Shown here in pieces: positions 17,083 to 25,675 of a DNA stretch of 64,000 nt. The notes under the pieces are model-generated. The model searched no databases and was not told the DNA's origin. It saw only the letters and a list, made by a program, of their open reading frames with translations. Numbering within the stretch: position 1 is the first letter of the stretch; each line of letters starts with the position of its first letter. The DNA comes from an uncultured Acetobacteroides sp. (GTDB lineage Bacteria > Bacteroidota > Bacteroidia > Bacteroidales > ZOR0009): the NCBI RefSeq assembly GCF_963678165.1, contig NZ_OY782755.1, forward strand, positions 2,418,001-2,482,000, given 5' to 3'. A program made the position numbers and the translations under genes.

Positions 17083-18756
17083 TTACTTCACCTTCTTGGT
17101 AACTACGGCTTCCATTTCCTCTAGGGTTTTCCCCTTCGTTTCGGGAACCATCTTTAGGATGAATACCGCCGATAGCACGCTTATAATGCCGTAAATCCAG
17201 TAGGCAAAACCGTTGTGGAACTTCTCGGTAAGCCAAACGTTGTCGTTAAGCATGGGGAAGGTAAGCGAAACAATCCAGTTGGCAATCCACTGTGCTGCTA
17301 CCGCAATCGACAGAGCCCCACGGATGGAGTTGGGGAATATTTCGGCCAGCAGCACCCAGCAAACGGGGCCCCAGCTCATGGCAAAGGCAGCGGTGTAGGT
17401 AAGCATAAACACCAACGCCAGCAACCCTACATGCCCCGAATAGAAGGTAAAGCCGAGGGCAATCATGCTGATGGCCATGCCAATCGAGCCAATAATCATC
17501 AGCGGCTTTCGGCCAAACTTGTCAACCGTAAGTATTGCCACCACCGTAAAGGCAAGGTTTACCACGCCAACGATAATGGTTTGCAGCAGCGACGAGTCGG
17601 TGCTGGCTCCCATGTTGCGGAAGATATTCCCGGCGTAGTAAAGCACCACGTTAATGCCCACGCCCTGCTGGAACACCGATAGGAGGATGCCGATGAGGAT
17701 AACCCCAAAGCCATACGACAGCCAGGGCGCATTCTTCTCGTGCAACGTTCCTTTAATGTCGTTTAGAATGGCAGCAGCATTGCTCTTCCCCGAAATCTTG
17801 TTGAGCACCTTAAGGGCCTTCTCGTCCTTGCCCTTCATGGCAAGGTATCGGGGTGTTTCAGGTACAAATAGGAGAAGGATGATGAATATTCCGGCAGGAA
17901 CTGCGCCCGAAAGGAACATCAAGCGCCATCCGTCGGTAATCAGCCACTGCTCATCGCCCTGCTTGGCAATAAAGTAGTTGACGAAGTAGATTACCAGCAT
18001 CCCAAAGATGATGGCAAATTGGTTAAACGAAACGAGTTTGCCGCGCACGTTGGCAGGGGCAATTTCGGCAATGTACATGGGCGATATCATCGATGCGATA
18101 CCTACTCCAATCCCCCCAATGATGCGGTAGATGGCAAACGAGTAAACGTCGAGCGTTCCAAAGACGTTGAACGTTTCGGGTTTCCAGGCACCAACGGCCG
18201 AGATAAAAAAGGCAACACCCGAAATAAACAGGCCGTTCTTACGCCCAAACGACTTGGAGATGAATCCGGCAGCAGCGCCGCCAATCACGCAGCCAATGAG
18301 TGCACTGGCAATCACAAATCCTTTTACGGCATCGGCCGTATTCTTCATCTCTACGATATCAGTAGCAGCGGGTAGCGCCTTGCCTAAAAAGCTGATGGCC
18401 CAAACCGTTAGTCCGGCCAAAATAACGCCACTTGCAATGCCCCCTTTTTTGAAGCCCAGCAGGCGGACGATCTGCGCGCAGATCACAATAAATACGAGGT
18501 AAAGCACCAGGGTCATCATCAGCTTGTACTGGCCAAATACAGCAGCGATGTTGGAGTTGAAAATGTAGTCAGATCCGTTGGTCTTGTAGATGAAGAATTC
18601 GACAAGCGATTTTTCGGCGCCATTAACAACCGCGGTGTCGTACCCAAAAAGCAGGCCCCCTAAGGTGGCCACGATGGTAAGCAGAACGATGTACAGCTTG
18701 CTCCCCTGCTGGAACGAGCTGGAGGATTGGTTTCCTCCGGTGTCTATAAATGCCAT
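17083..18756 (-). CDS. xylE: MFS sugar porter, D-xylose type
   Basis: Inner-membrane sugar:H+ symporter. 557 residues from MAFIDTGGNQ, with twelve predicted membrane segments and the sugar porter signatures LGGLLFGYDTAVVNGA (TM1), KSFGRKNGLF (between TM2 and TM3), VPETPRYLAMKG after TM6, DKFGRKPLMIIGS and PETKGKTLEEME at the end. It is longer than Escherichia coli XylE (491) because of an insertion of about 60 residues after TM1 that seems to add membrane segments. Its place after xylA in an operon led by a xylose regulator supports xylose as substrate. A weak terminator lies between xylA and this gene. Confidence 0.88.
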   Translation of the reverse strand: MAFIDTGGNQSSSSFQQGSKLYIVLLTIVATLGGLLFGYDTAVVNGAEKSLVEFFIYKTNGSDYIFNSNIAAVFGQYKLMMTLVLYLVFIVICAQIVRLLGFKKGGIASGVILAGLTVWAISFLGKALPAATDIVEMKNTADAVKGFVIASALIGCVIGGAAAGFISKSFGRKNGLFISGVAFFISAVGAWKPETFNVFGTLDVYSFAIYRIIGGIGVGIASMISPMYIAEIAPANVRGKLVSFNQFAIIFGMLVIYFVNYFIAKQGDEQWLITDGWRLMFLSGAVPAGIFIILLLFVPETPRYLAMKGKDEKALKVLNKISGKSNAAAILNDIKGTLHEKNAPWLSYGFGVILIGILLSVFQQGVGINVVLYYAGNIFRNMGASTDSSLLQTIIVGVVNLAFTVVAILTVDKFGRKPLMIIGSIGMAISMIALGFTFYSGHVGLLALVFMLTYTAAFAMSWGPVCWVLLAEIFPNSIRGALSIAVAAQWIANWIVSLTFPMLNDNVWLTEKFHNGFAYWIYGIISVLSAVFILKMVPETKGKTLEEMEAVVTKKVK

Positions 18757-18804
18757 GATGTAGGTGTTAAGTGTTTGTCTAAAATAGGTTGGAGTACGGT
18801 GTGT

Positions 18805-18841
18805 AAAAGTCCGTAAGCGCACACGGTGCCTACGGACTTTT
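18805..18841 (-). terminator. Hairpin between xylA and xylE
   Basis: Perfect 11-bp arms AAAAGTCCGTA (18805-18815) and TACGGACTTTT (18831-18841). T-run is only four, so it may be a partial terminator lowering xylE relative to xylAB. Confidence 0.65.
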
Positions 18842-18851
18842 ATGTTGGATA

Positions 18852-20162
18852 TTAGATGTACAGGTTAATCAGCTGCTCGTATAGCTCCTGCTTGCCACTT
18901 GTAAGGGCAGGCTCGCCTGTTGCCTTGGCGTATGCGCGAAGATCTTCGAGCGAAAGCTTGCCGGCGTCAAACTCGGCACCCTTACCGGAGTCGAACGAGG
19001 CGTAGCGCTTCTTTCTCATCTCAAGTAGATCCGAGTTCTTAAGGATGTCGTCGGCAACCACAAGAGCGCGGGCGAATACGTCCATACCAGCGATGTGGGC
19101 GATGATGATATCGTCAAGGTCGGTAGAGTTTCTGCGGGTCTTAGCATCGAAGTTGATACCGCCGGTGGTGAAGCCACCTGCCTGCTGAATGACAAGCATG
19201 GCTTGGGTAACCTCGTAGATGTCGATGGGGAACTGGTCGGTGTCCCAGCCGTTTTGGTAGTCGCCACGGTTAGCGTCGATGCTACCAAACATGCCCGCGT
19301 TGGCGGCCATTTGCAGCTCGTGCTCGAAGGTGTGGCCTGCCAGCGTTGCGTGGTTTACCTCTATGTTCATCTTGAAGTCCTTGTCGAGGTTGTACTGACG
19401 GAGGAATCCGATAACCGTTTCGGTGTCGAAGTCGTACTGGTGCTTGGTTGGCTCCATGGGCTTAGGCTCGATGAGGAAAGATCCCTTGAAGCCATTCTTA
19501 CGGCCGTAGTCGCGAGCCATGGTTAGGAATTGGCCAAGATGCTCTTTCTCGCGCTTGGTATCGCTGTTTAGCAGCGTCATGTAGCCCTCGCGGCCACCCC
19601 AGAATACGTAGTTCTCGCCTCCTAGCGCTATGGTAGCATCAATGGCATTCTTTACCTGAGTTGCGGCATGCGCTAGTACGCTAAAGTCGGGGTTGGTAGA
19701 AGCACCGTTCATGTACCTTGGGTTGCTAAACACGTTGGCGGTACCCCACAGCAACTTCACGCCGGTCTCCTTTTGTAGCTTGGCGGCATACTCTACCATT
19801 TTGCCAAGGCGCTCTTCTATCTCGAATACCGAGCCGTCTCCGGCAACATCGGTATCGTGGAAGCACCAGAAAGGAATGCCCAGCTTGGTGGCAATCTCGA
19901 AGGCTGCATCCATTCTGTCGTGGTTGCGCTGCATAAGATCTGATGCTTGCTCCCAAGGGAAGGCTTTGGTGCCTGGGCCAAAGGGATCGCCGCCGGTGCC
20001 GGTAAGCGTATGCCAGTAGGCCATGGCAAAGCGAAGCTGCTCCTTCATGGTCTTTCCGTTTACCATGCGATTCTCGTCGTACCATTTGTAGGCAAATGGA
20101 TTCTTAGACTCACGTCCTTCGAACTTGATCTTTTCTATAGATCCGAAAAATTCTTTGCTCAT
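18852..20162 (-). CDS. xylA: Xylose isomerase
   Basis: Interconverts D-xylose and D-xylulose, using two divalent metals. 436 residues from [16 protein letters not shown], group II length. Seen: [14 protein letters not shown] with the catalytic His and Asp near residue 98, [16 protein letters not shown] near 185, [17 protein letters not shown] near 230, [17 protein letters not shown] with metal ligands near 265 and [20 protein letters not shown] near 295. An upstream in-frame ATG at 20195 would run back into xylB and is unlikely. It follows xylB by 8 nt. Confidence 0.97.
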   Translation of the reverse strand: MSKEFFGSIEKIKFEGRESKNPFAYKWYDENRMVNGKTMKEQLRFAMAYWHTLTGTGGDPFGPGTKAFPWEQASDLMQRNHDRMDAAFEIATKLGIPFWCFHDTDVAGDGSVFEIEERLGKMVEYAAKLQKETGVKLLWGTANVFSNPRYMNGASTNPDFSVLAHAATQVKNAIDATIALGGENYVFWGGREGYMTLLNSDTKREKEHLGQFLTMARDYGRKNGFKGSFLIEPKPMEPTKHQYDFDTETVIGFLRQYNLDKDFKMNIEVNHATLAGHTFEHELQMAANAGMFGSIDANRGDYQNGWDTDQFPIDIYEVTQAMLVIQQAGGFTTGGINFDAKTRRNSTDLDDIIIAHIAGMDVFARALVVADDILKNSDLLEMRKKRYASFDSGKGAEFDAGKLSLEDLRAYAKATGEPALTSGKQELYEQLINLYI

Positions 20163-20170
20163 CTTGTTCT

Positions 20171-21643
20171 TTATTTTAGTAGCTGACTTAAACAACGATT
20201 CCAGTTTTCGTAGGCTTCCTGAAGCATGGGGTTGCTTTGGGGTTCGACAACCTTTTCCACCTTAAGGGTTGCAAAGGCTTCCGAGGGGGTGCTGTAGTAT
20301 CCGGCACCAAGGGCTGCACCGCGTGCGGCGCCAATTGCGCCGTTGGTGTTGTAGAGCTCTATTGTTGCACCCGTTATATCGGCAACGGTTTGGGTAAACA
20401 GGTCGCTCTGAAAGAGGTTGGCGATGCCTGCACGGATAATCGTGGGGGTAACGCCTACGGTTTTCATCACCTCCACACCGTACTGCATGGAGAATGCGAT
20501 GCCTTCCTGGGCGGCCCTTAGCATGTGCGCCGTGCTGTGCAGGTTGAAGTTGATATTCTGCATGTGCGCCCCCAGCTCCAGGTTGCCCAGCACGCGCTCG
20601 GCGCCATTGCCAAACGGAAGTATGGTAAGCCCATCGCTGCCGGTTGGCGCTTGCGATGCCAGCTCGTTCATCTGCACGTAGGAGAGATTTTTGGTGGCAT
20701 TCCGGCGCATCCAGGAGTTTAGGATTCCGGTGCCGTTGATGCACAGCAGCACGCCCAAGCGCGGATCGCTGCTGGTGTGGTTGACGTGCATAAAGGTGTT
20801 CACCCTCGATTGTGGGTCGTAGGCAATGCGGCTGCTTACGCCGTACACAACGCCCGATGTTCCTGCGGTTGCCGCAATTTCGCCAGGGTTGAGCACGTTT
20901 AGCGAGAAGGCGTTGTTGGGCTGATCGCCGGAGCGGTAGGTGATCGGCGTTCCTTCCTTTATGCCCAGGAGCGTCGCGGCATCGCGGCTCAGCGCCGACT
21001 GGTGCCCAAAGCAGGGAACCTGACGGGCCAGCAGCTCTTTGCTTAAGCCGTACTGGTCGAGGACGGTTTCCGATACCTTTTCCTCCTTGAAATCCCAGAA
21101 TATCCCTTCGGATAAGCCTTGGGCGGTTGAGGTTGCCTCTCCCGAGAGCTTGTAGGCGATGTAGTCGCCGGGGAGCATGATCTTACTGATTCGGCCAAAC
21201 AGTTCAGGCTCGTTCTCCTTAATCCAGGCCAGCTTCGAGGCGGTAAAGTTTCCAGGCGAGTTCAGGTGGTGCTCTAGGCACTTCTCGGCTCCGATGCTCT
21301 CCATCGCCCGGTTGCCTAATGATACGGCTCGGCTGTCGCACCAGATGATGGACGGGCGAACAACGGCTCCATTGCCATCGATTGTAACCAGCCCGTGCAT
21401 TTGGTAGGTAATGCCGATGGCCTTGATCTCGGACAGGGTAACGGTAGCCGATAGCTGCTTAGCGGCATCCACGAAGTAGCTCCACCACATGTCTGGAGCT
21501 TGCTCTGCCCAGCCTTTTTGCGGCGAGCTGATGGCCATCTCTTCCGAGGGCATTTGCGTTGAGGCCAGGCAGCGGCCTGTTGATGCATCAAAAACGGCAA
21601 CTTTTACGGAGGAGCTGCCAATGTCGATCCCAAGTGTTTTCAT
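20171..21643 (-). CDS. xylB: Xylulokinase
   Basis: Phosphorylates D-xylulose to xylulose 5-phosphate for the pentose phosphate pathway. 490 residues, FGGY family: [19 protein letters not shown] at the N-terminus, [18 protein letters not shown] near 80, a substrate-binding region [25 protein letters not shown] near 345 and [19 protein letters not shown] near 435. It starts 4 nt after xylR, so the two are translationally linked. Full length with no defects. Confidence 0.95.
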   Translation of the reverse strand: MKTLGIDIGSSSVKVAVFDASTGRCLASTQMPSEEMAISSPQKGWAEQAPDMWWSYFVDAAKQLSATVTLSEIKAIGITYQMHGLVTIDGNGAVVRPSIIWCDSRAVSLGNRAMESIGAEKCLEHHLNSPGNFTASKLAWIKENEPELFGRISKIMLPGDYIAYKLSGEATSTAQGLSEGIFWDFKEEKVSETVLDQYGLSKELLARQVPCFGHQSALSRDAATLLGIKEGTPITYRSGDQPNNAFSLNVLNPGEIAATAGTSGVVYGVSSRIAYDPQSRVNTFMHVNHTSSDPRLGVLLCINGTGILNSWMRRNATKNLSYVQMNELASQAPTGSDGLTILPFGNGAERVLGNLELGAHMQNINFNLHSTAHMLRAAQEGIAFSMQYGVEVMKTVGVTPTIIRAGIANLFQSDLFTQTVADITGATIELYNTNGAIGAARGAALGAGYYSTPSEAFATLKVEKVVEPQSNPMLQEAYENWNRCLSQLLK

Positions 21644-21647
21644 AGGG

Positions 21648-22379
21648 TTAAAATATTTTCAGCTTCTTCAGCTTCTTTTGTTCCTGACGGTACGAGTGGG
21701 CATCAAACTGGTAAAGAAGGGCCGGCTTATGGTTCACCTTGGCCTCCTTCTCGTCGAGCTGTATCAGAAATGGGTACTTCAGGATTTTCTTTCTGAAGTT
21801 TCGGTTGTCGATGTCGACGCCCAGTATGGCTTCGTAGAGGTTTTGCAGCTGCTTGATGGTAAATTTTTTGGGGAGCAGCTCGAAGGCGATAGGCGTGGAC
21901 TGCATCCGGCTTTTTAGCCGGTCGAGCCCCTTTAGGATTATCTCCTTATGGTCGAACGATACGTGCTTCAGCTCCTGAACGTCGCACCACGAGGCTTTCC
22001 CCTGCATGGTTGCCTTTAGCACGCTCAGGTTGATTTTTACCAGCGAGAAGTACGAAACCGTAACGATGCGGGTGGCCGTAATGCCGTACGTAAACTCGAT
22101 CCATTTCTTATCGTCCTCGTTGCTGATCCGGTTGGGATCCGAGAATACGTGTAGCTGCTCGAGGTAGATGTTGTTTAGGCCCGTAAGGTTCTGTAGCGTA
22201 TGGTGGGCGCTGGTGTCGAGATCTTCGTTCTCGGCGATCATGCTCCCCGGCAGCTTGTACTCTTTGGTGGCGCTGCTATTCAGCTTTTGCCGTTCTACAA
22301 GGAGCACTTTCAGCCGGGTTCCATCGAAGCCGAACACTACGATATCTACTGATATTGACGGGTTAATTGCTGTACGCAT
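21648..22379 (-). CDS. xylR: NUDIX-wHTH transcriptional regulator of xylose genes
   Basis: 243 residues: a NUDIX-hydrolase-like domain (SVDIVVFGFDGTRLKVLLVE onward) with a degenerate Nudix box (the region YKLPGSMIAENEDLDTSAHH lacks the catalytic REUXEE Glu set) followed by a winged-helix C-terminus (LPKKFTIKQLQNLYEAILGV). This is the NrtR/AraR-type architecture in which the dead NUDIX domain senses a sugar or sugar phosphate. I chose the ATG at 22379 because an exact -7 box lies just before it. First gene of xylR-xylB-xylA, so it is probably autoregulated. Xylose specificity is inferred from context. Confidence 0.85.
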   Translation of the reverse strand: MRTAINPSISVDIVVFGFDGTRLKVLLVERQKLNSSATKEYKLPGSMIAENEDLDTSAHHTLQNLTGLNNIYLEQLHVFSDPNRISNEDDKKWIEFTYGITATRIVTVSYFSLVKINLSVLKATMQGKASWCDVQELKHVSFDHKEIILKGLDRLKSRMQSTPIAFELLPKKFTIKQLQNLYEAILGVDIDNRNFRKKILKYPFLIQLDEKEAKVNHKPALLYQFDAHSYRQEQKKLKKLKIF

Positions 22380-22395
22380 CCGATTTACGTTTTGC

Positions 22396-22428
22396 CAAAT
22401 ATAGATGTTGGAAACCATCTTTGCGCAA
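22396..22428 (-). promoter_or_regulatory. Promoter of the xyl operon
   Basis: TATATTTG (22396-22403 complement) is an exact TAnnTTTG 16 nt before the xylR ATG; a TTG lies 22 nt further upstream. Confidence 0.55.
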
Positions 22429-22433
22429 TAATT

Positions 22434-22444
22434 GTACTTAGTAC
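22434..22444. promoter_or_regulatory. Palindrome upstream of the xyl promoter, candidate operator
   Basis: GTACT-T-AGTAC is a perfect 5+5 palindrome immediately upstream of the -33 region of xylR. It is short and no second copy is seen before xylE or the other sugar porter, so assignment to XylR is tentative. Confidence 0.3.
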
Positions 22445-22489
22445 GGTAAGCTTTAGCGTTTATTTGCGACATGGCAAACACAATTACTT

Positions 22490-22800
22490 TTAATTGCTTT
22501 TAATATCAGCGAAATGATATGGGGCGTTGGTGACCGCCGAGGGGGTATGGGCGTATGAGGGTAACGTTAAACTTACGCTAACCCCGACGAACGGGGTGCC
22601 GCCCTCCGAAAGGGTACGCGGCTTTACGGATTGTTTTGCCGCCGATGCGGGGCAATAGATCGGCAGCATTTCCTGAAGCGGGGGTTGGAAAATCATTTTC
22701 TCAGCTAAGCCGAGGCTACCAGTAATACGTACGCTCGACGGTCGGTAGGCTGCGAGCAGCCAAAACCTAAAAGACCTATGCAATGGTAATATGGGAGGAA
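22490..22800. other. Gene-free GC-rich stretch with hairpins
   Basis: No gene supported. It holds small inverted repeats such as ACCCCG/CGGGGT and GCCGC/GCGGC between 22580 and 22625. A 97-codon minus-strand frame crosses it without recognisable domain, start signal or similarity to neighbours. It could be a repeat element or a decayed gene. Confidence 0.3.
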
Positions 22801-22827
22801 TACTCTCCGTTAATATACCCTACTACT

Positions 22828-23053
22828 ACCCTGCTTTTTGCAGCCTCAACCCTGCAATTTTGAAGGTTCACCCTGCTTTTTGCAGCCTTGACCTTGCAAT
22901 TTGCAGCCTCTACCCTGCTTTTTGCAGCCTGCACCCTGCTTTTTGCAGCCTTCACCCTGCAATTTGCAGCCTCTACCCTGCTTTTTGCAGCCTGCACCCT
23001 GCAATTTGCAGCCTACACCCTGCTTTTTGCAGCCTACACCCTGCAATTTGCAG
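22828..23053. repeat. Tandem array B, 21-bp period, 11 units, split by an IS
   Basis: ACCCTGC recurs at 22828, 22849, 22870 and every 21 bp to 23038 (once as ACCTTGC). Each unit has a dyad: CTGCTTTTTGCAG in one unit type and the longer CTGCAATTTGCAG in the other. The array stops inside a unit at the IS left end, and its remainder (ATTTGCAGCCTCTAAC) resumes at 24492 beyond the IS right end. Confidence 0.93.
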
Positions 23054-23128
23054 GGGATTATTCACGGAACTGTGTCTACCCTATTTTTTCGGAAGCAGGA
23101 ATTACGCCTGCCTTTTAGGTTAGGGCTG

Positions 23129-23185
23129 CTAGCGGGGCAAGGGTGGCGGAGGAACGGAGCCACTTGTATACCCTTGCCCCGCTAG
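23129..23185. repeat. Large hairpin inside the IS, downstream of the transposase
   Basis: A 16-bp perfect inverted repeat, CTAGCGGGGCAAGGGT (23129-23144) and its complement at 23170-23185, 25-nt loop. It lies after the transposase stop and could stop transcription or be part of the end structure. A degraded version of its outer flank recurs in the relic at 34062. Confidence 0.75.
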
Positions 23186-23214
23186 GAGGCCTGGCCTTCC
23201 TTCGCGGGTGTTCT

Positions 23215-24438
23215 TCATGCTCCAAACTTGGCCATCCGCTCGGCAAATTTAATGCAAAGCTGCCCGTAGATGAGCTTCCACCCCGCAACTTCCCGCTTTG
23301 GGCTCGAGTTGATATCCCGAATAACGAGGTATATCAGCTTCTTGATGGCCATGTCGGAGGAGAAGCACCCCTTGGTCTTGGTCACCTTCCGCATGCGCCG
23401 GTGGATGCCCTCGATGGGGTTGGTGGTGTACATGAGCCGGCGGATCTCCCTGCCGAAGTCGAAGAAGGAGCTCAGCTTGTACCAGTTTTCCCGCCAGCTC
23501 TTGACGGCGGTGGGGTACTTCGTCCCCCAGCGCTCGGCGAAGCGCTCGAGCTCCGCCTCGCCCGCCTCCAGCGTGGGGCTGCCGTAGATGGCCCGCATGT
23601 CGGCGGTGATGGCCTTGTAGTCTTTTTTAACCACGTACTTGAGCGTGCTGCGCACCTGGTGGACGATGCAGCTCTGGATGACCGTCTCGGGAAAGGTGCT
23701 GCTGATGGCCTCGCTGAAGCCCTTGAGGTTATCCGTGCAGGCGATCAGGATGTCCTCCACGCCCCGAAGGCGCAGATCCTGCAGCACCTCCAGCCAGAAG
23801 CGGGCCGACTCGCTCCCGGCAATGTAGATGCCCAGCAGCTCCCGAAAGCCCTCCTGGCTGACCGCGTAGACGTTGTAGAGCGCCTTGCCCTGCACTGCAC
23901 CGCCCTCGCGGCACTTGAAGTGGATGGCGTCGAACCAGACTATCGCGTAGAGCGGGCTCAGCGGGCGCTGCTGCCACTCCTGCAGCTCGGGGATGAGCCG
24001 ATCGGTGAGCTCGCTCATCTGGGCGGGCGAGAGCGAAAGCCCGTAAACCTCCATCAGCAGCTTCCGAATGTCGGCGTAGCTCATCCCCTTGGCGTAGAGC
24101 GAGAGCACCTTCTCGCAGAGCTCGTCGTCCAGCAGCACCTGCCGCTTGGCCACGATCTCTGGGGTAAAGGATCCGTTACGGTCTCTGGGGGGGCTGAGCT
24201 CAAACTCGCCGTTCGAGCTCTTAACCGTTTTGGTGGTAGCGCCGTTGCGCTTGTTGCCCTCCGAATCCTTCAGGTGCTGCTCCAGCTCCAGCGCTAGGGC
24301 CTTCTCCAAAAAGTGCTTGAGCAGCGGGGCGAACACCCCATTCTCGCCGCTTAGGCTCTTGCGCTCGTAAAGGCCTTTGATGGCCTCCTTCTCAAATTCC
24401 TCGTAGCTGAAGCTCGCTACTTTTTCTTCCTCTTTCAT
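23215..24438 (-). CDS. IS256-family transposase
   Basis: 407 residues from MKEEEKVASFSYEEF. Transposase of the mutator/IS256 type (MULE fold): a Zn-less N-terminal region with KDSEGNKRNGATTKTVKSSN, then the DDE core with Asp in AIVWFDAIHFKCREGG, Asp in ILIACTDNLKGFSEA and the CxxHQ helix SCIVHQVRSTLKYV, and the catalytic Glu expected in TNPIEGIHRRMRKVTK. Full length, no frameshift, so probably active. I start at 24438 rather than 24462 because TAACTTTG, an exact -7 box, lies at 24445-24452, between the two. Confidence 0.92.
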   Translation of the reverse strand: MKEEEKVASFSYEEFEKEAIKGLYERKSLSGENGVFAPLLKHFLEKALALELEQHLKDSEGNKRNGATTKTVKSSNGEFELSPPRDRNGSFTPEIVAKRQVLLDDELCEKVLSLYAKGMSYADIRKLLMEVYGLSLSPAQMSELTDRLIPELQEWQQRPLSPLYAIVWFDAIHFKCREGGAVQGKALYNVYAVSQEGFRELLGIYIAGSESARFWLEVLQDLRLRGVEDILIACTDNLKGFSEAISSTFPETVIQSCIVHQVRSTLKYVVKKDYKAITADMRAIYGSPTLEAGEAELERFAERWGTKYPTAVKSWRENWYKLSSFFDFGREIRRLMYTTNPIEGIHRRMRKVTKTKGCFSSDMAIKKLIYLVIRDINSSPKREVAGWKLIYGQLCIKFAERMAKFGA

Positions 24439-24444
24439 TGTCTG

Positions 24445-24452
24445 CAAAGTTA
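24445..24452 (-). promoter_or_regulatory. -7 element of the transposase gene inside the right end of the IS
   Basis: TAACTTTG on the minus strand matches TAnnTTTG and is preceded after 20 nt by CTG in the terminal repeat. It predicts a nearly leaderless mRNA. Confidence 0.45.
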
Positions 24453-24521
24453 TCGTTATCATTTTGCAGACACAGTTGCATGAACAGTCTCATTTGCAGC
24501 CTCTAACACCCACAACATGGG

Positions 24522-25406
24522 CTACCCCTTATCCTTCTTCCGGTACTCGCTTGGCGACATGCCCATCTTCTTCTGGAAAATTCGGGAGAAGTAGAGCGGA
24601 TCCTCGATGCCAACCTTGGGGCTGATCTGGGTAATCTTCATCTTGGTATGGTCGAGGTACTGGCAGGCCTTCTGGACCTTAAGCAGGATAAGGTAGTCGA
24701 TGGGCGAATAGCCCGTTCGGGCCTTAAAGATGGCAGTTAGCTGGGTGCTCGAGTACTTGGCAAATGCGGTCAGGTCATTTAGCGTAAGCTTTTTCTCGAT
24801 GTTCTCGTTCATAAAGTGGATGCACTGGCTAACCGTATCGGCAGCGGGGCTGGCGCCGTCGTTGCGGTTGGCGTACTGATCTTTGAACAGGATGCTCCCC
24901 AAGAAGTACTGGAGGCAAATGCTGGCGTAGCACAGATTATCGACGCCGTAGCCCATTTCGAGCGTGCTGTAGATGCTTTCGAAGAGGCCGATTCTTTCCT
25001 CGTTGCGCGACGTGCTGCTGGGCTCCAGGTTTACGGGTACACCCAGCCGTTGAGCGTAGAGCTGCGCCTGCTCCCCCTTAAAGTGCAGCCAGTAGATGCT
25101 CCACGGGGTCGATGTGTCGGAGCCGTACTGGTGCGGCGTGCCTGCCGGAAGAACAACCAGCTGATTCTCGTTTAGCCTACTTCGCCGTCCGTCCACCTCC
25201 ACCCAGCCACACCCGCTGATGCAGTATAATAGTATATGTTGCTCTATCCCCTCGTCCCTCTTCCTGAAGTGAAATTTTGCGTTGGGGTAGTAACCGATAT
25301 CGGTAACATGCACGTTAGCCGTGATGGGATCTTGCTCCAGCGCTTGGATAATCGACTTTGGTAAAACAATGGTTCTTTGCCCGCTAAAACCTTCCTTTTT
25401 CTTCAT
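24522..25406 (-). CDS. AraC-family transcriptional regulator
   Basis: 294 residues: N-terminal cupin sugar-sensing domain (HILLYCISGCGWVEVDGRRS, VVLPAGTPHQYGSD) and C-terminal double helix-turn-helix (LTLNDLTAFAKYSSTQLTAI and GIEDPLYFSRIFQKKMGMSP). Start at 25406 (MKKKEGFSGQ), since the open frame upstream has no similarity. It is divergent from the MFS porter, DUF5107 and GH2 genes with a 269-bp intergenic region, so it most likely activates that unit in response to a sugar. The inducer is unknown. Confidence 0.88.
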   Translation of the reverse strand: MKKKEGFSGQRTIVLPKSIIQALEQDPITANVHVTDIGYYPNAKFHFRKRDEGIEQHILLYCISGCGWVEVDGRRSRLNENQLVVLPAGTPHQYGSDTSTPWSIYWLHFKGEQAQLYAQRLGVPVNLEPSSTSRNEERIGLFESIYSTLEMGYGVDNLCYASICLQYFLGSILFKDQYANRNDGASPAADTVSQCIHFMNENIEKKLTLNDLTAFAKYSSTQLTAIFKARTGYSPIDYLILLKVQKACQYLDHTKMKITQISPKVGIEDPLYFSRIFQKKMGMSPSEYRKKDKG

Positions 25407-25562
25407 ATTGATGTTACTATTTGGGGCGATGCCGCCATGTAAGGGCTGCAATCGCCTCCGGTAAAAACAGGTGCAAGTACGGATGAGCAAATATAGGTTG
25501 ATCTGCGTAATATAATCCATGTACATTGTGCAATCTACCATTCTTTTTAGGCTAGTACGACC

Positions 25563-25578
25563 ATAGATTTGCATCTAT
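25563..25578. promoter_or_regulatory. Palindrome in the divergent araC/porter region
   Basis: ATAGAT-TTGC-ATCTAT, 6+6 bp, 98 bp before the porter start. A candidate operator; nothing else links it to the regulator. Confidence 0.3.
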
Positions 25579-25675
25579 TGAATGTAGCATGTTGGGCAAA
25601 ATAGCGACTGAGACTTAGCAGGTATTTTGCAGGCATCAGCAAACGATCAACCTAACAAACAAAAAATTAATCGGT

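Larger units (their letters stand above)
23054..24491 (-). mobile_element. IS256-family insertion sequence, complete, 1438 bp
   Basis: Ends are 26-bp imperfect inverted repeats with 20 matches: GGGATTATTCACGGAACTGT at the left and, read inward from the right, GAGACTGTTCATGCAACTGT, both continuing GTCT. The element is flanked by a perfect 8-bp direct repeat ATTTGCAG (23046-23053 and 24492-24499), the target duplication size usual for IS256. One intact transposase gene is inside. The intact coding frame and perfect target duplication suggest fairly recent insertion, and the target is the last unit of array B. Confidence 0.93.

Noticed and set aside
22490-22783. 97-codon minus-strand ORF
   Set aside because: No recognisable domain, start signal or operon context; the region is hairpin-rich and better left unassigned.
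22846-23118. ORFs on both strands across array B
   Set aside because: Same reason; several frames on both strands are open at once, which is typical of repeats and not of genes.
23143-24297. 384-codon plus-strand ORF opposite the transposase
   Set aside because: Shadow of the IS256 transposase frame.
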